A program made the position numbers and the translations under genes. From NCBI GenBank assembly GCA_027943335.1, contig BSBK01005648.1, forward strand, positions 1,291,001-1,355,000: a stretch of DNA of 64,000 bases, written 5' to 3'. Positions 11,112 to 23,712 of this stretch are shown in pieces (the stretch's first letter is position 1; every line of letters begins with the position of its first letter). The notes under the pieces are model-generated. The model saw only the letters and a program-made list of their open reading frames with translations. It made no database searches and had not been told where the DNA came from. Origin of the DNA: Chamaecyparis obtusa. Lineage: Eukaryota > Streptophyta > Pinopsida > Cupressales > Cupressaceae.

Positions 11112-13185
11112 CTAGAACCTATCTAAATCAAGGTCATCAAGAACATTGGATCTGAGCAAAGCTTTGTCTAAAATACCTCTATGAGCTGGAGATATCTGAA
11201 GAAACTCAAACATGGATATTTTCACATTAGTGTGTTGGAGTTGTTGAGAAATGCTATAAGATGTTGGCCTTGTATCTTTAGGATTGGAAGATTTAGAAAC
11301 AGCCTTCTGTTTGGAAGCGGAAGAAAGATTGAAGGGCATCTTAGGGACATGTGATGAATCTGGGATTTGTCCACTTAGATGTGCCTGAGCTTGTGATCAA
11401 GTCACTACATTAGTTGAATTATAATTTCTATCTCTTTGTACAATTGTGATGACATTGCAATGTTTAGAGAGACAAGGTTCAACCATATTGATAACAGCAT
11501 TATTTCCAAGGTAAGCATAATTGACCTTTGCCCCCATATTAGGTTGAGAAGATGAGACTTCTTGACTATGTTTCAGAAATGGTTATGTGAATGTTGTATG
11601 ATCATTGTTGCTCTTATGATTATCAGTGGTGATATCTCCCTTATCAATCAGATCTTGAATAGTATGTTTCAAGCGTAAGCAGTTATTAGTTTTGTGACCT
11701 TTAACCCGATGGAAATCATAGAATTCGTTCTCTCTCCACCATTTTGGTTTAGGCTCAGAATCAGGTGGCCGGATCATAGGTAAAGAGATGATGTTATTGG
11801 CTAGTAGAGTTCTCATAGCTGATTCTAAAGATTCTCCAAGAGGAGTGAACATTCATTTATTATCAGCGGACCATTTTTTATACTCTGGCTTCTTTTGAGA
11901 TGATTCAGGCACCTTTTGTTCTGAAGCTTTTATGGCTTGGGTACCAATAGTTAGATTGAAATTTGGTGCCTTTGATGGGGCACAGATAGTATCAACAACA
12001 TCATCTGTGAAAATGCCCTTGTTCTTGTTCCAATTTTTATTCTTGTCTTTAGAACTGGATCCTGATTCGTACTTGTCTTTTTGAAGTGTGATTTCTCCTT
12101 TTTTCACAAGTACTTTTTCAATCTTGATTGCATTGTCAACCATTTTATCAAAAGATGTATGATCTTGCATTTGTAAAGGATAATTGATCTCTGGGACAAG
12201 ATTATTGATGAAGATTTCTAGTTTCTTAGTTTCTGGAATAGGCCTAGCATACAGAGAGAATTTCTTCCTCCATCTTTTGAGAAATGTCAAGAATGGTTCC
12301 CTTGGATATTTTTTGAGGTTGCAAATATCGATCATGGTGACTGGATGTTGGATGTTGTAGGATTATTTTTGATACAACAATTTGATCAACTCTTCAAAAT
12401 TTTTGATAGTAGAAGGCAATCTAGAGAACCAATGAATGGCTGCTCCCCCTAGAGATCGAGGGAAGAGATGCATCAGATAGGTTGGTTCATGCATGAACTC
12501 CATAGATTGTGTATAGAATTCTCTAACATGATCTTGGGGATCTGAGTGTCCATCATACTTATCATACTTAGGCATCTCCACTCTTTTCGAGAATGGTGGA
12601 GTCTTTGTCAAATGGAAAAGGACATAGGGCCTCCATGGAGAACTCCTTGGGTTCCTTATCTTTCTCAAGGTTATTAAGCTTGACTTGCATGGCATGCATC
12701 TATTTCATCATAGATGTGAGTGGAGTTTCTTCCTCATGTGTAATGATATCTTCAACATTAAAGTTGGGAGGAATTTTAGCTCCTTGATGAGCCAATTGCA
12801 AAAAGTATGCCTCTTTGTCTTCTTTCAAGAAATGCTTCATCATGCGTTTGAAGTTATCATTGTTTTGATATTGAGAAATTTCTTCAGGTGTGGGTTCCTG
12901 ATCTACACCATATTGAGAGTGAGCTCTTTGAGAGCCCAAGTTTTTCCCTACTTGAGACATGGTAGGATTTCTACCTAGGATAGATTAATGTGGAGTTTGT
13001 TGGGTACCTCCGTGAGTTGATGAAGGAGGAATGTAACCAGCTTTTAATCGAAGGTTGCCAAGACCATCGTCTTCGTAAAGACCAAAATTGAAGAGTTGCT
13101 CAAAAGTTGGACCTATGTGAGTCAAAGGTAAAGTATGAGATATTTCCTTAGATTTCTTATGAGAGGAAGCTCTAGTTTCCACCAT
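11112..13185 (-). pseudogene. Element A gag
   Basis: ATG at 13185 opens MVETRASSHKK. The capsid region includes KYDKYDGHSDPQDHVREFY, IHWFSRLP and KRWRKKFSLYARPIPE. A CHHC zinc motif follows, with its first Cys changed to Tyr (FYDFHRVKGHKTNNC), then LKHTIQDLIDKG. The frame is broken by TAA 12987, TAG 12702, a one-base shift near 12605, TAA 12365, TGA 11855 and TAA 11585, with a further TGA near 11398. Most stops sit where Gln or Arg is expected. It forms the virus-like particle. Confidence 0.87.
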
Positions 13186-15436
13186 TAACCTTGGGTGAAT
13201 TGAAAGAATATGATGAAGACAACTGAAGAAGGAATTGAATCAAGATGATCAGATGACGCAACCTTGTCAAGGTTTGATTGATTGAAGCATAGATTTAACT
13301 TAGATGAGGGATATTGTGCCCTGGATGTATGGGTAGATTCCCAAAAGATAGCGGACACAAGTTCACAACACTTAGTCATTTTGATGATTGATTGAAGATT
13401 GATAGTTATGACAAGGTTTTGACACAAGATGATAAAGACTCAAATTTATTAAACAGAAGGCTAAATCGGATTCAAAAGGCCACTTTAGGAAAATGATTGG
13501 ATTCTCAGTATTTGTTGTTCTATTCTTGACACAGTGATTTGTTTGACAAATTTTGGAAATAGGCTAGAAAAGCCAAGTCTGATAGTTCTGACGAATTTTT
13601 GAAATTTCTCAAATGACTCTCTACAGGCTCATACGACAGTGGGTATAGCATGAAATGACAATTGACAAGCTCGTATGACTATTTCAAAACTCGCACGATA
13701 GTTGATAGTAGGAATTTTCACTTTTTGAAATTGACTGGCAACAAAACTTGTACGAAAATATACCTAATACCATACGACAATATGGGGGTTCTGAAATGAC
13801 AATAGCCAAAAGTTGTATGACTTTCTGACTTTACAAAATGACTGTTGACTCCAAAAAGGTGTTTTACTTCAATTTTTGCAAATTTTGGGTTTTCAATTTC
13901 AGATTGTTTGCAAAATTCAATGTCCAAATTTGAGGATTGTAACAGATTTGTTCATTTTTAGTAACCAGATAGATAAGCAAGCACGCAAAACAACAAGCAA
14001 GTGATTTCAAGCATGTTTGAAAACAATGAACAAGGGAAAAAGAAACCTTGTGCATGAACAATCAAGTGACTTATTTGTGCTAATCCTTAGAAGTGCTAAT
14101 TGTGTATGTTCCAAAAAGTTTTTCATTAATGCACATATTCCTAGAAAATGAAAATTTGACCTCACTAGGGTTTTTAGTAATGGTTTGACACTTGATCCAA
14201 GAGGGTGAACTCTAATCCAAGCGCACTGGGGTTTTGACACAAACTGAGAACTTAATCTTCAGGATCTACTAGGGAGATCTGACAGCCCAACAAGAGCCCA
14301 CACCTGTGGAGATTTCTTCCAACAGGACATTTATATAGCAATTGTCACTACCACGACAAAAATGGCTATTACCACTTGAGGTTCTGTCAATGTGGTTGTC
14401 CCAATTAAGGGAATGTCCACTATGGTTAACCCTCTCTAAAGGTGACTCACAAGATATACCACATGGAGACTGGTTCCAGATTCAAGGATTTGGGTTTCTG
14501 GTACTATCCAAAAAGGAAGTAGAGCATAATCCCCTAGCCTTTTCACTTTTAACCCAAACAAAGTAGATAGATTAATCTGACACGCTAAGACCAAGATTAT
14601 CTCACAAAGATCTGACACCAACCCCTTATGATTTATCAACCTCTCCAGAGAGAGAATGCCTCGATCAAAAGTTGAAGACACACGGATCTAGTGGAACGTG
14701 AGACTCCCTCAGTATCCTCCCTACCTACAAGGGTTCCTTCATTGAGAAGAGTTTCACTAGAAACTCACTCTCTCAAGAGCCACAAATAGTGTTCATTGAG
14801 CCTATTTACTATGTGTAACAAAGATGCTGAAAGCAAATCTATGTTCATTTTTAGAGCCCAAATGAAATGTGTGATATGGAAAAGAAAGGCACTCAATCTA
14901 GACACACAAGATGTTTATTTTAATCCAAATTGAAATTTTATCAACTGAGAAGGTTACCTAAATTCCTCACAATGCACTTAGTAGATTCTTACCTATTTTT
15001 AGCAATTCTTGCACTTTTTCCAATAAAAAACTAGTGAAATCAATCAGAAACAGCAAATTTCAATCGTTAATGTTAGTTGTTAGTCCAAATCATAAAAATA
15101 AATCTAGAAAACTACCCAAAAAGGTGAAATAACAATTGAAACCTAGCACTAAAACTCGTACGACAATGGGTCACCTCCCAGACGACAGTCCAAAAACTCG
15201 TACGACACTGGGTACCAGATCATATGACAATAGAGCCTCCAAATGACACTGTGATCCTGATGGTATGATTCTCAATCCAATAAACTATCTTGCGATAGTG
15301 GGTATCTCCTGGTATGAGTTTCTGACAAAACTCATATGAAAATTGTACGAACATAGAATAAAAATCATAGCTGGGAATAAAAAAAGATAAGAAAATGATA
15401 GAAATTGATAAAATTTGAAGGGAAACCCATTTCAGG
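13186..15436 (-). other. Element A 5' leader with repeated TCGTACGA-like motifs
   Basis: This 2.2-kb stretch lies between primer site and gag and has no supportable gene. Degenerate ACTCGTACGAC words occur at about 13627, 13668, 13689, 13746, 13769, 13810, 15153, 15195, 15217 and 15330, mostly followed by CAGTGGG- or CAATGGG-like bases. They match the words in the antisense ORF's intron at 1456-1690. Confidence 0.6.
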
Positions 15437-15454
15437 GCCCCACAGTGGGCACCA
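15437..15454 (-). other. Element A primer binding site, tRNA-Lys
   Basis: Minus strand TGGTGCCCACTGTGGGGC matches the complement of the 3' end of plant tRNA-Lys(CUU), TGGCGCCCACCGTGGGGC, at 16 of 18 bases. Both mismatches are T for C. It sits four bases inside the LTR end. Confidence 0.88.
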
Positions 15455-15458
15455 AAAA

Positions 15459-16641
15459 TGTGTGTGTGAATTTTGTACCTGATCTATAGACACAAAACTT
15501 TAGTAAAACATTAGAGGTTAGTTGAAATCGAAATCGTTCAATAAATGAAAACTAAACTAACCAAGCGATTTACTACCTTCTAGTAGATGCGAGTATGTAT
15601 TCTTAGATTATACCAAGATCAGTGACCTTGGTGACACCTAAATGAAGGATTTGAATGCAAAATCTAGATATGGAATGAATGCAATTAATCTTTTTTTTTT
15701 TTGGTTTTATGATGAAAACTTGATATGAATCTATGCTAACAATGATATTAAAAAAATTGATATGCAAACTAAGCTAAGAAATGATATGAAAACTATGCAA
15801 TAATAAATGAAAATCTCACAACAACTTGAATTCTCAAGATCGATTCTTCAGTCTCCAATTCGACAGCGTGAGTTTGCAATTCGTGGATGGATTGATTGAT
15901 AAGCTGAAGCCTTAATTTATAGAAATCTAGGGCTTTGGAGGTGCATGAAAGAAAGCCATAAATCACTCAAATAACTCAGGTTGATTTTTGAGTTATTTTT
16001 AAATAAAGGATAATTAACTCACAAAAACATGCAAAAGTAGAGTTCAACTCAAAATAGAGTTTAGCTTTAATTGATAATTGATAGTTATCTGCTTTTGTGA
16101 TTGTACATGTTTTATTTATGAATTAATTTAATAATAAAGTGATTTATTTCCAACTTAACTGATTTTGAAAAATAAAACAATTGATTTATGGGTTAATCAA
16201 TTATTTTTCAAACTTTTATTCAAAAACAATATTATTAAAAATTGACAACTTGCTTTAATTAATTAAATAAGAATTTAATCAATTATCCATAGGATTTTGG
16301 ATTTATTGTCAAAATTAAATAATACAATTTAGGAATAAATAGAATTAACTTTAATTAAACAATTAAGTGGAAAAATTAAATATAATTAATTAAATATTGA
16401 GAATATTCAATTAATCAAACTTTAGGATAAATTGGATTTATCGCCAAATAATCATTAAATCAAAGATAATTAGGATAATTAGGAATATTACTAGGAATAT
16501 TCCTTGATGCAGAATTTAGGATAATCAATTAGGATTCGATGATGTTTAGATGTGCCTTAGGTTAGGACTTTGATGTCGATTTCATTTGATAGGTCGATGT
16601 AGGAGGTTAATGAACTTATAGCCTATTTTTGGGGTATTACA
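15459..16641 (-). repeat. Element A 5' LTR
   Basis: About 1183 bases. On the minus strand it starts TGTAATACCCC at 16641 and ends in CACACACA next to the primer site. The end is ambiguous by a few bases because of the TG repeat. Only the first 203 bases can be compared with the other copy. The remainder is AT-rich. Confidence 0.88.
15914..15921 (-). promoter_or_regulatory. Element A LTR TATA box
   Basis: Minus strand CTATAAATT occurs about 720 bases into the 5' LTR, a suitable place for the U3 promoter. It would drive the genomic RNA of element A. No transcript evidence is available here. Confidence 0.45.
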
Positions 16642-17347
16642 CAAACAACCTGGGAGGAAAAAGAAAGACCTTGATACTGTCCATGTCTTAGGCCAGCTCT
16701 CTGATCTCATGCTAAGCAAAGTTGTCATACCTAAGTATTCAGATCTAGGAAGTCTAGTGGTAACCATTTACATTAATGGTACCCAAATTCAGAATGTTCT
16801 AATTGACCTGGGAGCATCAATCAATGTTATGACTAGGGAAGTTCTGCTGAAACTCAGTATCATTGGTTTGTAGGCCACACCAATAATATTACACTTAGCT
16901 AATAACTCCATAGTCAAGCCCAATGGTATGATTCAGGATATTGTTGTTACTTTGGATTCCTTAGATTAATCTTCAAATTTCATAGTCTTGTCACCCAAAT
17001 CCACCCTAGGAGGATATCCATTCATCTTAGGACAGCCTTGGCTAGCCACGGTTGATGCTTGCATTGCATGTCGTTCAAGAAAGATGACCATATCAGATGG
17101 AATAAATACCAAGAAGTTAACTATGTATTCTCCAGCAAAACCCCAAAGTGAACTTGATCAAGTTGTCTGGCCAGACTTAGGAGATGTTGCCCTTAAAGAA
17201 AATGTTGTGAAAAAACTCATGGTCGTCAAGAGGAATCCATTCATGGTATCACAAGAAGAAGATGATATACTAGCAGCAATCCTTACCAACCAATATGGTT
17301 TTGAGGAGTCATCTTGTGATGATCCAAATTATTCCCTAAAACAATAA
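16642..17347 (+). pseudogene. Element B aspartic protease region
   Basis: The frame runs from 16643 (KQPGRKKKDL), then VLIDLGASINVM near 16795 with the Athila-type DLGAS catalytic motif, then GGYPFILGQPWLATVDACIA. Two in-frame stops, TAG 16871 and TAA 16967, interrupt it. It ends at TAA 17345. The upstream gag part has been separated by the insertion of element A. It would mature the polyprotein. Confidence 0.85.
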
Positions 17348-17400
17348 TGCCCAAGAAAACCACATCCTAGCTTCCTACAGCACCTGATTATCTTCACACC

Positions 17401-18995
17401 TTGTTACCCCATGAGATAAAATCTCCATCCATAACAAAAGTCCAGATGTTAGAAAAAGTTAAGAGAGTTGAAATTGTTTCAGGAAAGGAGCTGAATGTTA
17501 ATAAAAACCTCACTGAATCTCAAATGTCTAGTCTTCTCAAGCTTTTACAAGACAATCAGCAAGCCTTTGCATGGGATTATACTGACATGAAAGGGCTAGA
17601 TCCAAAAATTTGTACTCATAGAATATATATAAGCCCAGAATACAAGCCAATAAGGAAAGCTCAAAGAAGAATTAACCCTGCTTTAAGAGACATAGTTAAG
17701 ACCGAGTTGCAGAAGCTACTTAGTGCAGGTTTCATTTATCGTATTTCTGAAAGTCAGTGGGTTTCTCCACTTGTAATTGTTCCAAAGAAAGGGGGAAAGT
17801 GGAGATTTTGTGTTGACTATAGATAACTTAACAAAGCCACTAAAAAGGATCACTTTCCACTACCTTTCATTGACCAAGTGCTTGATAATCTTGTGGGTAA
17901 AAAGTACTTTTCATTTCTAGATGGCTTCAGTGGGTATAATCAGATACAAATATCACCAGAAGACCAGGACAAGACAACATTTACTGATCCTTGGGGAACC
18001 TTTTCTTATTCAATCTTACCATTTGGATTGTGTAATGCCCCTGCTACTTTCCAGAGAGCAGTGCTAGGTATTTTCTCTAACATTGCTGCTGATTGTGTTG
18101 AAATTTATATGGATGACTTTACAACTCATGGAACCACATTTGAAGAAGAAAAAGATAACTTGGAAAATGTCCTTAAGATATTTCAAGATTATAATCTCTC
18201 TCTTAACAGTGAGAAGTGTTATATGATGATGGAGGAGGGAGTAGTCTTGGGACACTACCTTTCATCTTTTGGAATTCAAGTTGACCCTGCAAAAATTGCA
18301 GTTATCAACACACTTCCCACATTGGTTAAGTAGAAGGATTTCAGGAGTTTCCTTGGCCATGTTGGTTACTACAGAAGGTTCATAAAAGACTTTAGCCAAC
18401 TTGCAGCACCATTACATAACTTGTTGAAGAAAGAAGTTGAATTTGCATGGACAGAGGAATGTGAAGCATCACTCCAGAAGTTGAAAGATGTTCTAACAAA
18501 AACACCAATTCTTAGAGGACTTGATTGGAAGCCTCCATTCCATATCCACATAGATGCATCTAACTATGCTATTGGAGCATTTCTGGGACAGAAGGAAGGT
18601 ATTATTGAACATGCAATTTACTACATTAGTAAAAATTTGCAAGGAGCAGAATTAAATTATACTGTTACTGAAAAAGAGTTGTTAGCAATTATTTATGCAC
18701 TAAAAAAATTTAGGCAGTACATCACAAGCTATGAAGTATTTGTTTATACTGATCATTCGGCTATCAAGTAATTGATGAATAAACCTGCCATTAGTGGTAG
18801 ATTAGCATGTTGATTACTCCTCATGCAGGAATTTGATGTAAAGATAATAGACAAACCAAGAAAGGCTAATGTAGTGGCCAATTTCTTGTCATGACTACAA
18901 GTGCCAGATGATCCTGTAGCAATTGATGATAGCTTCCCTAATGAGCACTTTTTTTCTATTGATTCTTTTAATCCATGGTATGCAGACTTAGCCAA
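17401..18995 (+). pseudogene. Element B reverse transcriptase and RNase H
   Basis: From 17401: QAFAWDYTDMKGLDP, WVSPLVIVPKKGGKWRF, then a TAA at 17824 inside VDYR-LNKAT, FPLPFIDQVLDNL, FLDGFSGYNQIQI, LPFGLCNAPATFQRAV and the intact YMDD box near 18106-18117. A TAG (18331) precedes DFRSFLGHVGYYRRFI. RNase H follows with IHIDASNYAIGAFLGQ, YYISKNLQGAELNYTVTEKELLAI and VYTDHSAIK. TAA 18769, TGA 18811 and TGA near 18892 then interrupt. It copies RNA to DNA and degrades template RNA. The frame is nearly continuous apart from stops. Confidence 0.9.
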
Positions 18996-20253
18996 CTACC
19001 TTGCTACAGGGAGAACGCCACTTCACTTCTCTCCTAAATAGTGTCATCTATTGGTTGAGAAGAGTTTTAACTTATCTTGGATATCAGGCTTCATGTTTTA
19101 TACAGGACTAGACCAAGTCACCAAGTGATGTGTTCAAGAGGATGAAACTTATGACATCCTTTGAGCATGCCATGATGAGCCATGCGGAGGACATTTTTCC
19201 ACAAAGAGGATAGCCTACAAAATTTTGACAATAGGATACTACTGGCCTACTTTGCATAAGGATGCAGCAAAACACACTTGGCACTATGATAGGTGCCAAT
19301 GTATGGGACATCCCACAAAGTCTGATGAAATGCCCCTACAGTCACAGGTAGTTGTCACACCCTTTGACAAGTGGGGTATTGACTCTGTTGGACCCATTGA
19401 GCCCTCTTCTCATGGGAAATTTTACATCTTAGTATGTACTGATTATGCAACAAAATGGGTTGAAGCCAAAGCTATGAGACATGCCAGAGATCACAAAGTT
19501 GCTAAGTTTCTTTATGAATGCATATTCACCAAATTTGGAGTACCAAGGGAAATTGTCACCAATCAAGGGGCACAATTCACCTCTAACCTTATCACAGAGT
19601 TGATGTAGGAGTACATGGTGCGTCATGGAAAATCTTCACCCTATCATCCTCAGGACAATGGCTAGGTTGAAATCACAAACCGGGAGATAGAATCCATTCT
19701 CACTAAAATAGTGCTTGTGCATAAAAAGGATTGGGTTACACACCTTCTTGAAGCCATATGGGCTTACCGCACCACATGGAAAACCACCATAGGGTTTACT
19801 CCTTTTGAGTTGGTATATGGAAAATCAGCCTCTATGCCGATTCAGTTCTAGCATAAAACACTTCACACCACCTTAGATTTGGATATAGATATCACCAAAG
19901 CACAAGAAGACAAGTTACTACAATTAAATGGATTGGATGAATATAGAAAGTCTACCCTCCACAATACCAAGTTGATACAGTAGCAAAGGAAAAAATGGCA
20001 TGATAAGTTCATTTGTGATAAGAAATTTTATGTAGGAGATTGGGCACTATTGTATGATTCAAGATACCAGCACACACCCAAGAAATTTCATACCAGATGT
20101 CTTGGGCCTTATGAGATCATATCAGTATTTGACAATGGAGCAGTACAAATTTCAACCATTAATCCTATTAAATTCAAGTCACTCATCAATGGGCATCACC
20201 TAAAATTGTACCACAAACCTATTAGTCGTGATGAGTTCCTAAAGCAGTTCTAG
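18996..20253 (+). pseudogene. Element B integrase
   Basis: After spacer residues the zinc site appears as HDEPCGGHF followed by a CQCM-type pair. The core shows WGIDSVGPIEP with the first Asp, CTDYATKWVEAKA, and VTNQGAQFTS where the second catalytic Asp is Asn (DQGAQF expected). Glu is in VEITNREIE after a TAG in the NG-VE position. TAG codons at about 19606, 19663, 19849 and 19981 and TGAs near 19126 and 19159 break the frame. The C-terminus, LGPYEIISVF and INGHHLKLYH, matches the usual Athila end. The Asp-to-Asn change fits G-to-A and would abolish activity. Confidence 0.87.
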
Positions 20254-21024
20254 AACACAACTGAAGCAAGTGATCCTGTAGCCGAAGAATCTGGGTCTTC
20301 TACCCAGGATTCTACCGATTCTTGATTCCATTCAAGAACACCATAATAAATATTTCACATTTCATGGAATAATTTCTCCATAATAATTTTTCATCTCACC
20401 TTCTCTCTTTTCCACCCATTCACCCCATCCCATCACTTCAATTATGCAAGTGCAGTTTTTTTGAACAACTCTTCCTGCAGTGCCTCTAGGTTCATGCCAC
20501 ATATACTCATACATCTATTATTTTTATTCATTAATTTTTAGGATTTTTTGTCATTTTAATTTTTCACTCTTGCTTAACCTACCTTGGTGGGACCCATACC
20601 ATTACTTAGTTTGGGGGGGGAACTATTCTATTTTCAAATTTTCAAAATTAGCATGTAAAATTAAAGTTCTTATCTTTGAATTGTGTCTGTGACATGACTT
20701 GATGATCTATCCTTTTGTGATTGCATCATCACATTTGAAGTGAATTAAAGATATTAAATTATGATCTTGATTTCTAATGATATGCCACAACATGTTCAGG
20801 GTGGCAGCCTTGGCATGCGTGAGCTATTATGAGATGTTATGCAAAACTTATATCATCAGATTTCGTGCAAAAAATCTTTAATTCTATGAATCAAGTTGCA
20901 GTTTGTACGTCATCTTTTCTTCTGCAACATCTTGTTTTGTAATGCATTGAGGTCTGTGACTTTCCATTATCGATCTCTGTGGGAATTTTAGTTCTACAAA
21001 TTCAAAACTTGTTTGAGAGTAGCA
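20254..21024 (+). other. Element B spacer with internal G-rich tract
   Basis: A 770-base gap between the integrase stop and the 3' ORF, with no supportable gene. A run of eight or nine G follows TTAGTTT near 20608-20620. In Athila-like elements such tracts sometimes act as an extra polypurine primer; that role here is a guess. Confidence 0.5.
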
Positions 21025-23712
21025 ATGGGAGGTGACCTTCAATGGCATGAGCCAGTGGATCATAGGGTTTTGCTAGATGATGCATCCACTTGTGAAATGT
21101 TTAGAAGAAGAGGATGGTTGGATTATTGTTTAAGCCTTAAAGGGTTTAATGAGGAAGTCACTCTGCAATTTTTATCTACCTTGAAGGATGGGTTTGCAAA
21201 ATTAAAAGACTTGAAGATTGAATTCACAGAAGATGTAGTAGCTGAAGTGACTGGTTTACCACAAGAAGGTCAATAATGGGTGAAATATTTTGACCTGCAT
21301 TCGGTGAGAGCCCAATTTAGTTTGCACAGTGATCCTCAGTTAGATATCGACAGGAAGCAAAGAACTTGGCGATTATCTTTGCCTCTGGAGTTCATTCAGC
21401 CAACCGCATTTGTTATTTAGTACTTCACATGTGAGGGATGCTACAAGTATTTTCATGCTTTGCATTTCAAAATTCTTAGTCATCTTTAGCATGACAACAT
21501 ACCAGTAAATCTTCCCAGCTTCCTATTTAACATTGTGAAAAAGCAAGCTTTATTAGTCCAGTCGGGAAGTAACCAGTCTATTTCACATCATTGCTTAATA
21601 AAATTAATTGTAGAAAGGGAATTGAATAGACAAAAGGTTGGGACATGGGAAGAATTTTTTCAAATGAATGAGGTTGAACCTAGAGTAGTCGGCCCTCGAG
21701 GTAATGGTGTTGGTCGAAGAGAGAAAACATCCTCTGGGGTTCGTAAAATTGTTCAAAGAATTGAGAATGATCCTGAAGCCTCTCATTCCATTTCTAGGTC
21801 ACCTAGAAAAATAACGTTCAGTGCTGGAGCCTCTACTTCTCAGAGGAAGAAAAACAAAAGTATGGAAGCTCCCAATATTCCTGAATCCTCACCGTCTGTA
21901 AGGACCAGGTCTACATCTAGGAAAGATAAGGGTAAAACAACAGAACCAGAAGAGGAAATATTAGAACCTCAACCTAGTGATAATACTGATAATGTGGAAG
22001 AAACCCTACATTCCCCTAGGGAGTAGAATTTTGAAAACCCTCCTGAAGTAGTAGCAGAGGAGGTAGTCACTAAAAGAAAGAAACGGAAGAGTCCTCCGAG
22101 CTCATCCATACCCCCTATGAGGAGAAGTGGAAGACTTTCTGAGAAAGATGTTGAAGCTTCTATTCCTATTATTAACCTTGAGTCTTCTGAATCCATAGAG
22201 CATGAATCTGTAGAAAATGAGTCTTTGGAAAATTCCTCTTCTGAGGAATTGTTTCATCAAACTGCAGCCAGTGACACTATATTGAGAGAGCAGAGTCCAA
22301 AATTAGAGGTTAATCTTGGAGTTAACTACATACTGATTGATAGTGACAAGGACTCTGAGAATGCAGAGGAATTTGTAGATAATTCTATTAGGCCAGATGT
22401 TAGTATGAATTCAAAAGAAACCCCTAACTTTGGAACCAAAATTATTGAAGAAGTACCCTAGTAAAGTAGTCAGGATAGGTTAGAAATGTTGGCTAAGGTA
22501 ATAGTTGATGTTAGTGAGGAAAGAAATGTAATAAAGACAATTGTTTTGTGGAAGGGGAAGTCCTTTGCATGAAAGAAAAAAATTAAAACTCCTCACTTTC
22601 AGTTTGGATGGGTGGATATACTCAATCAAGAACCTTTACCCCCACCAGATTTGTCTACACCCCTTGTTGCAGAGATAAACTTATACCAACAGTTGTTATG
22701 GTAAAAGACACAATGGAAATTAGAAAAGGAAAAATTGAAATGAGTCATTAGTGAGTAGGATTCTCAGTTGGAGCAGAAATCAGATGAGATTGAGATATTG
22801 AAGTGGAGGATTGATCAGATTACAGGATTAATTCCAGAGCTGATGGAATGCAGATCACCATCTTTGGTGTATGCATTATTCCTTAAAGAGAAACTTGTTA
22901 ATTTCAAATTAACAAGAATTTTAGAAGGCCTCAATCCTTCTATATCAACTCCCCATGAATTTTACTATGCCTTTTAGTCTGCTCCAATGACTCTGAAAAA
23001 CCTATTGTGTGAATTGTACTTACATAACCTAGCAGTTCCTGATGACACGGAGTGGAATTCACTCCTCTATGTAGGGGATGTACAGTTAGGAGCAGTTATG
23101 TCTTGGATGCAGAACAAGATGAGTAGGGAACATTAGGTTGTGCCATACAAAGACAAAGAAATTTCATCTCCTTTGATGATGAGGCCTAAACTTCAGCACT
23201 TCAGGTGGACATATTTTGATTGGCTTTATGTCACAGCAAACACTAGTGGAGCCAATAAGATCTATCCAGTGCAAGAGCAAGATTTTGCAAACTGGGACTA
23301 GCATTCCTCACGAGATGTTGCCATAGAAATCAATGCCTCTAGGCAAAGGTGGATAAGGATGTCACATGATCTAAAGTCAAGGGAACCTCACTCACCATAG
23401 AATCTAACCCTTGCTACAAGAAGAGTTCCATGGTACATTATGTTGGGAAGGACACTCCTTAACCGTTGGTTTCCATTAAGGTTTCAGCCTCCACTCTTCC
23501 TATAGCCATTGTTGGTGATGAACAATAGTGCGGTAGATTATGACATGGCCGTTGAAGTACAGTGATGGGAAAGACTCAAAGAAACTCATGGATACTTTGA
23601 TTATGTTAATGATGAGTCTGGGTAGAGAACAGCTAGTGATTTGAGAGTCTGTGCTAGGATTCAGAACTTCATGATTGTTGGGGACCAGCAATAGTTCAGT
23701 TGGGGGGAATGA
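21025..23712 (+). pseudogene. Element B large 3' ORF of unknown function
   Basis: One frame runs from ATG 21025 to TGA 23710-23712, about 895 codons, with no frameshift. The N-terminus holds FLSTLKDGFAKLKDLKI then FTEDVVAEVTGLPQEG, whose T-x-x-x-V-x-x-V-x-G-L-P-x-x-G core recalls plant-mobile-domain proteins. The middle (21700-22460) is low-complexity, with Ser, Glu and Lys blocks such as KRKKRKS. A coiled-coil-like stretch (KWKLEKEKLK, QLEQKSDEIEIL) follows near 22710-22800. Internal stops are 12 TAG (21418, 21487, 22024, 22459, 22756, 22975, 23134, 23299, 23398, 23503, 23623, 23692), 3 TAA (21274, 22462, 22702) and 3 TGA (22570, 22741, 23563). It lies where Athila env-like ORFs lie, but I see no membrane segment or signal peptide. 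Confidence 0.75.
23694..23709 (+). other. Element B candidate polypurine tract
   Basis: TTCAGTTGGGGGGAA ends just before TGATGGGC, the presumed LTR start. The stop codon of the 3' ORF (TGA 23710-23712) overlaps this junction. Confidence 0.55.

Larger units (their letters stand above)
1..16641 (-). mobile_element. Element A: Tat-type Ty3 retrotransposon, truncated by window edge
   Basis: Read on the minus strand the order is 5' LTR (16641-15459), tRNA-Lys primer site, long leader, gag, protease, G-patch linker, RT, RNase H, a second RNase H, integrase, a 5.6-kb 3' region with an ORF on the opposite strand, polypurine tract and the start of the 3' LTR (203-1). The second RNase H before integrase and the antisense 3' ORF are Tat-lineage traits. 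The two LTR copies overlap for 203 bases with 7 differences by eye, all transitions. The coding region has several frameshifts and many stops, so this copy is defective. Its right end abuts protease-coding sequence of element B, so A inserted into B. The left flank is outside the window, so the target duplication cannot be checked. Confidence 0.93.

Noticed and set aside
13186..15436. Short ORFs in the leader of element A as extra genes
   Set aside because: All are under 80 codons, overlap each other on both strands and show no domain.
21025..23712. Envelope gene in Athila element B
   Set aside because: The position fits, but no signal peptide, membrane segment or Cys-rich ectodomain is visible, and the protein is charged and low-complexity.
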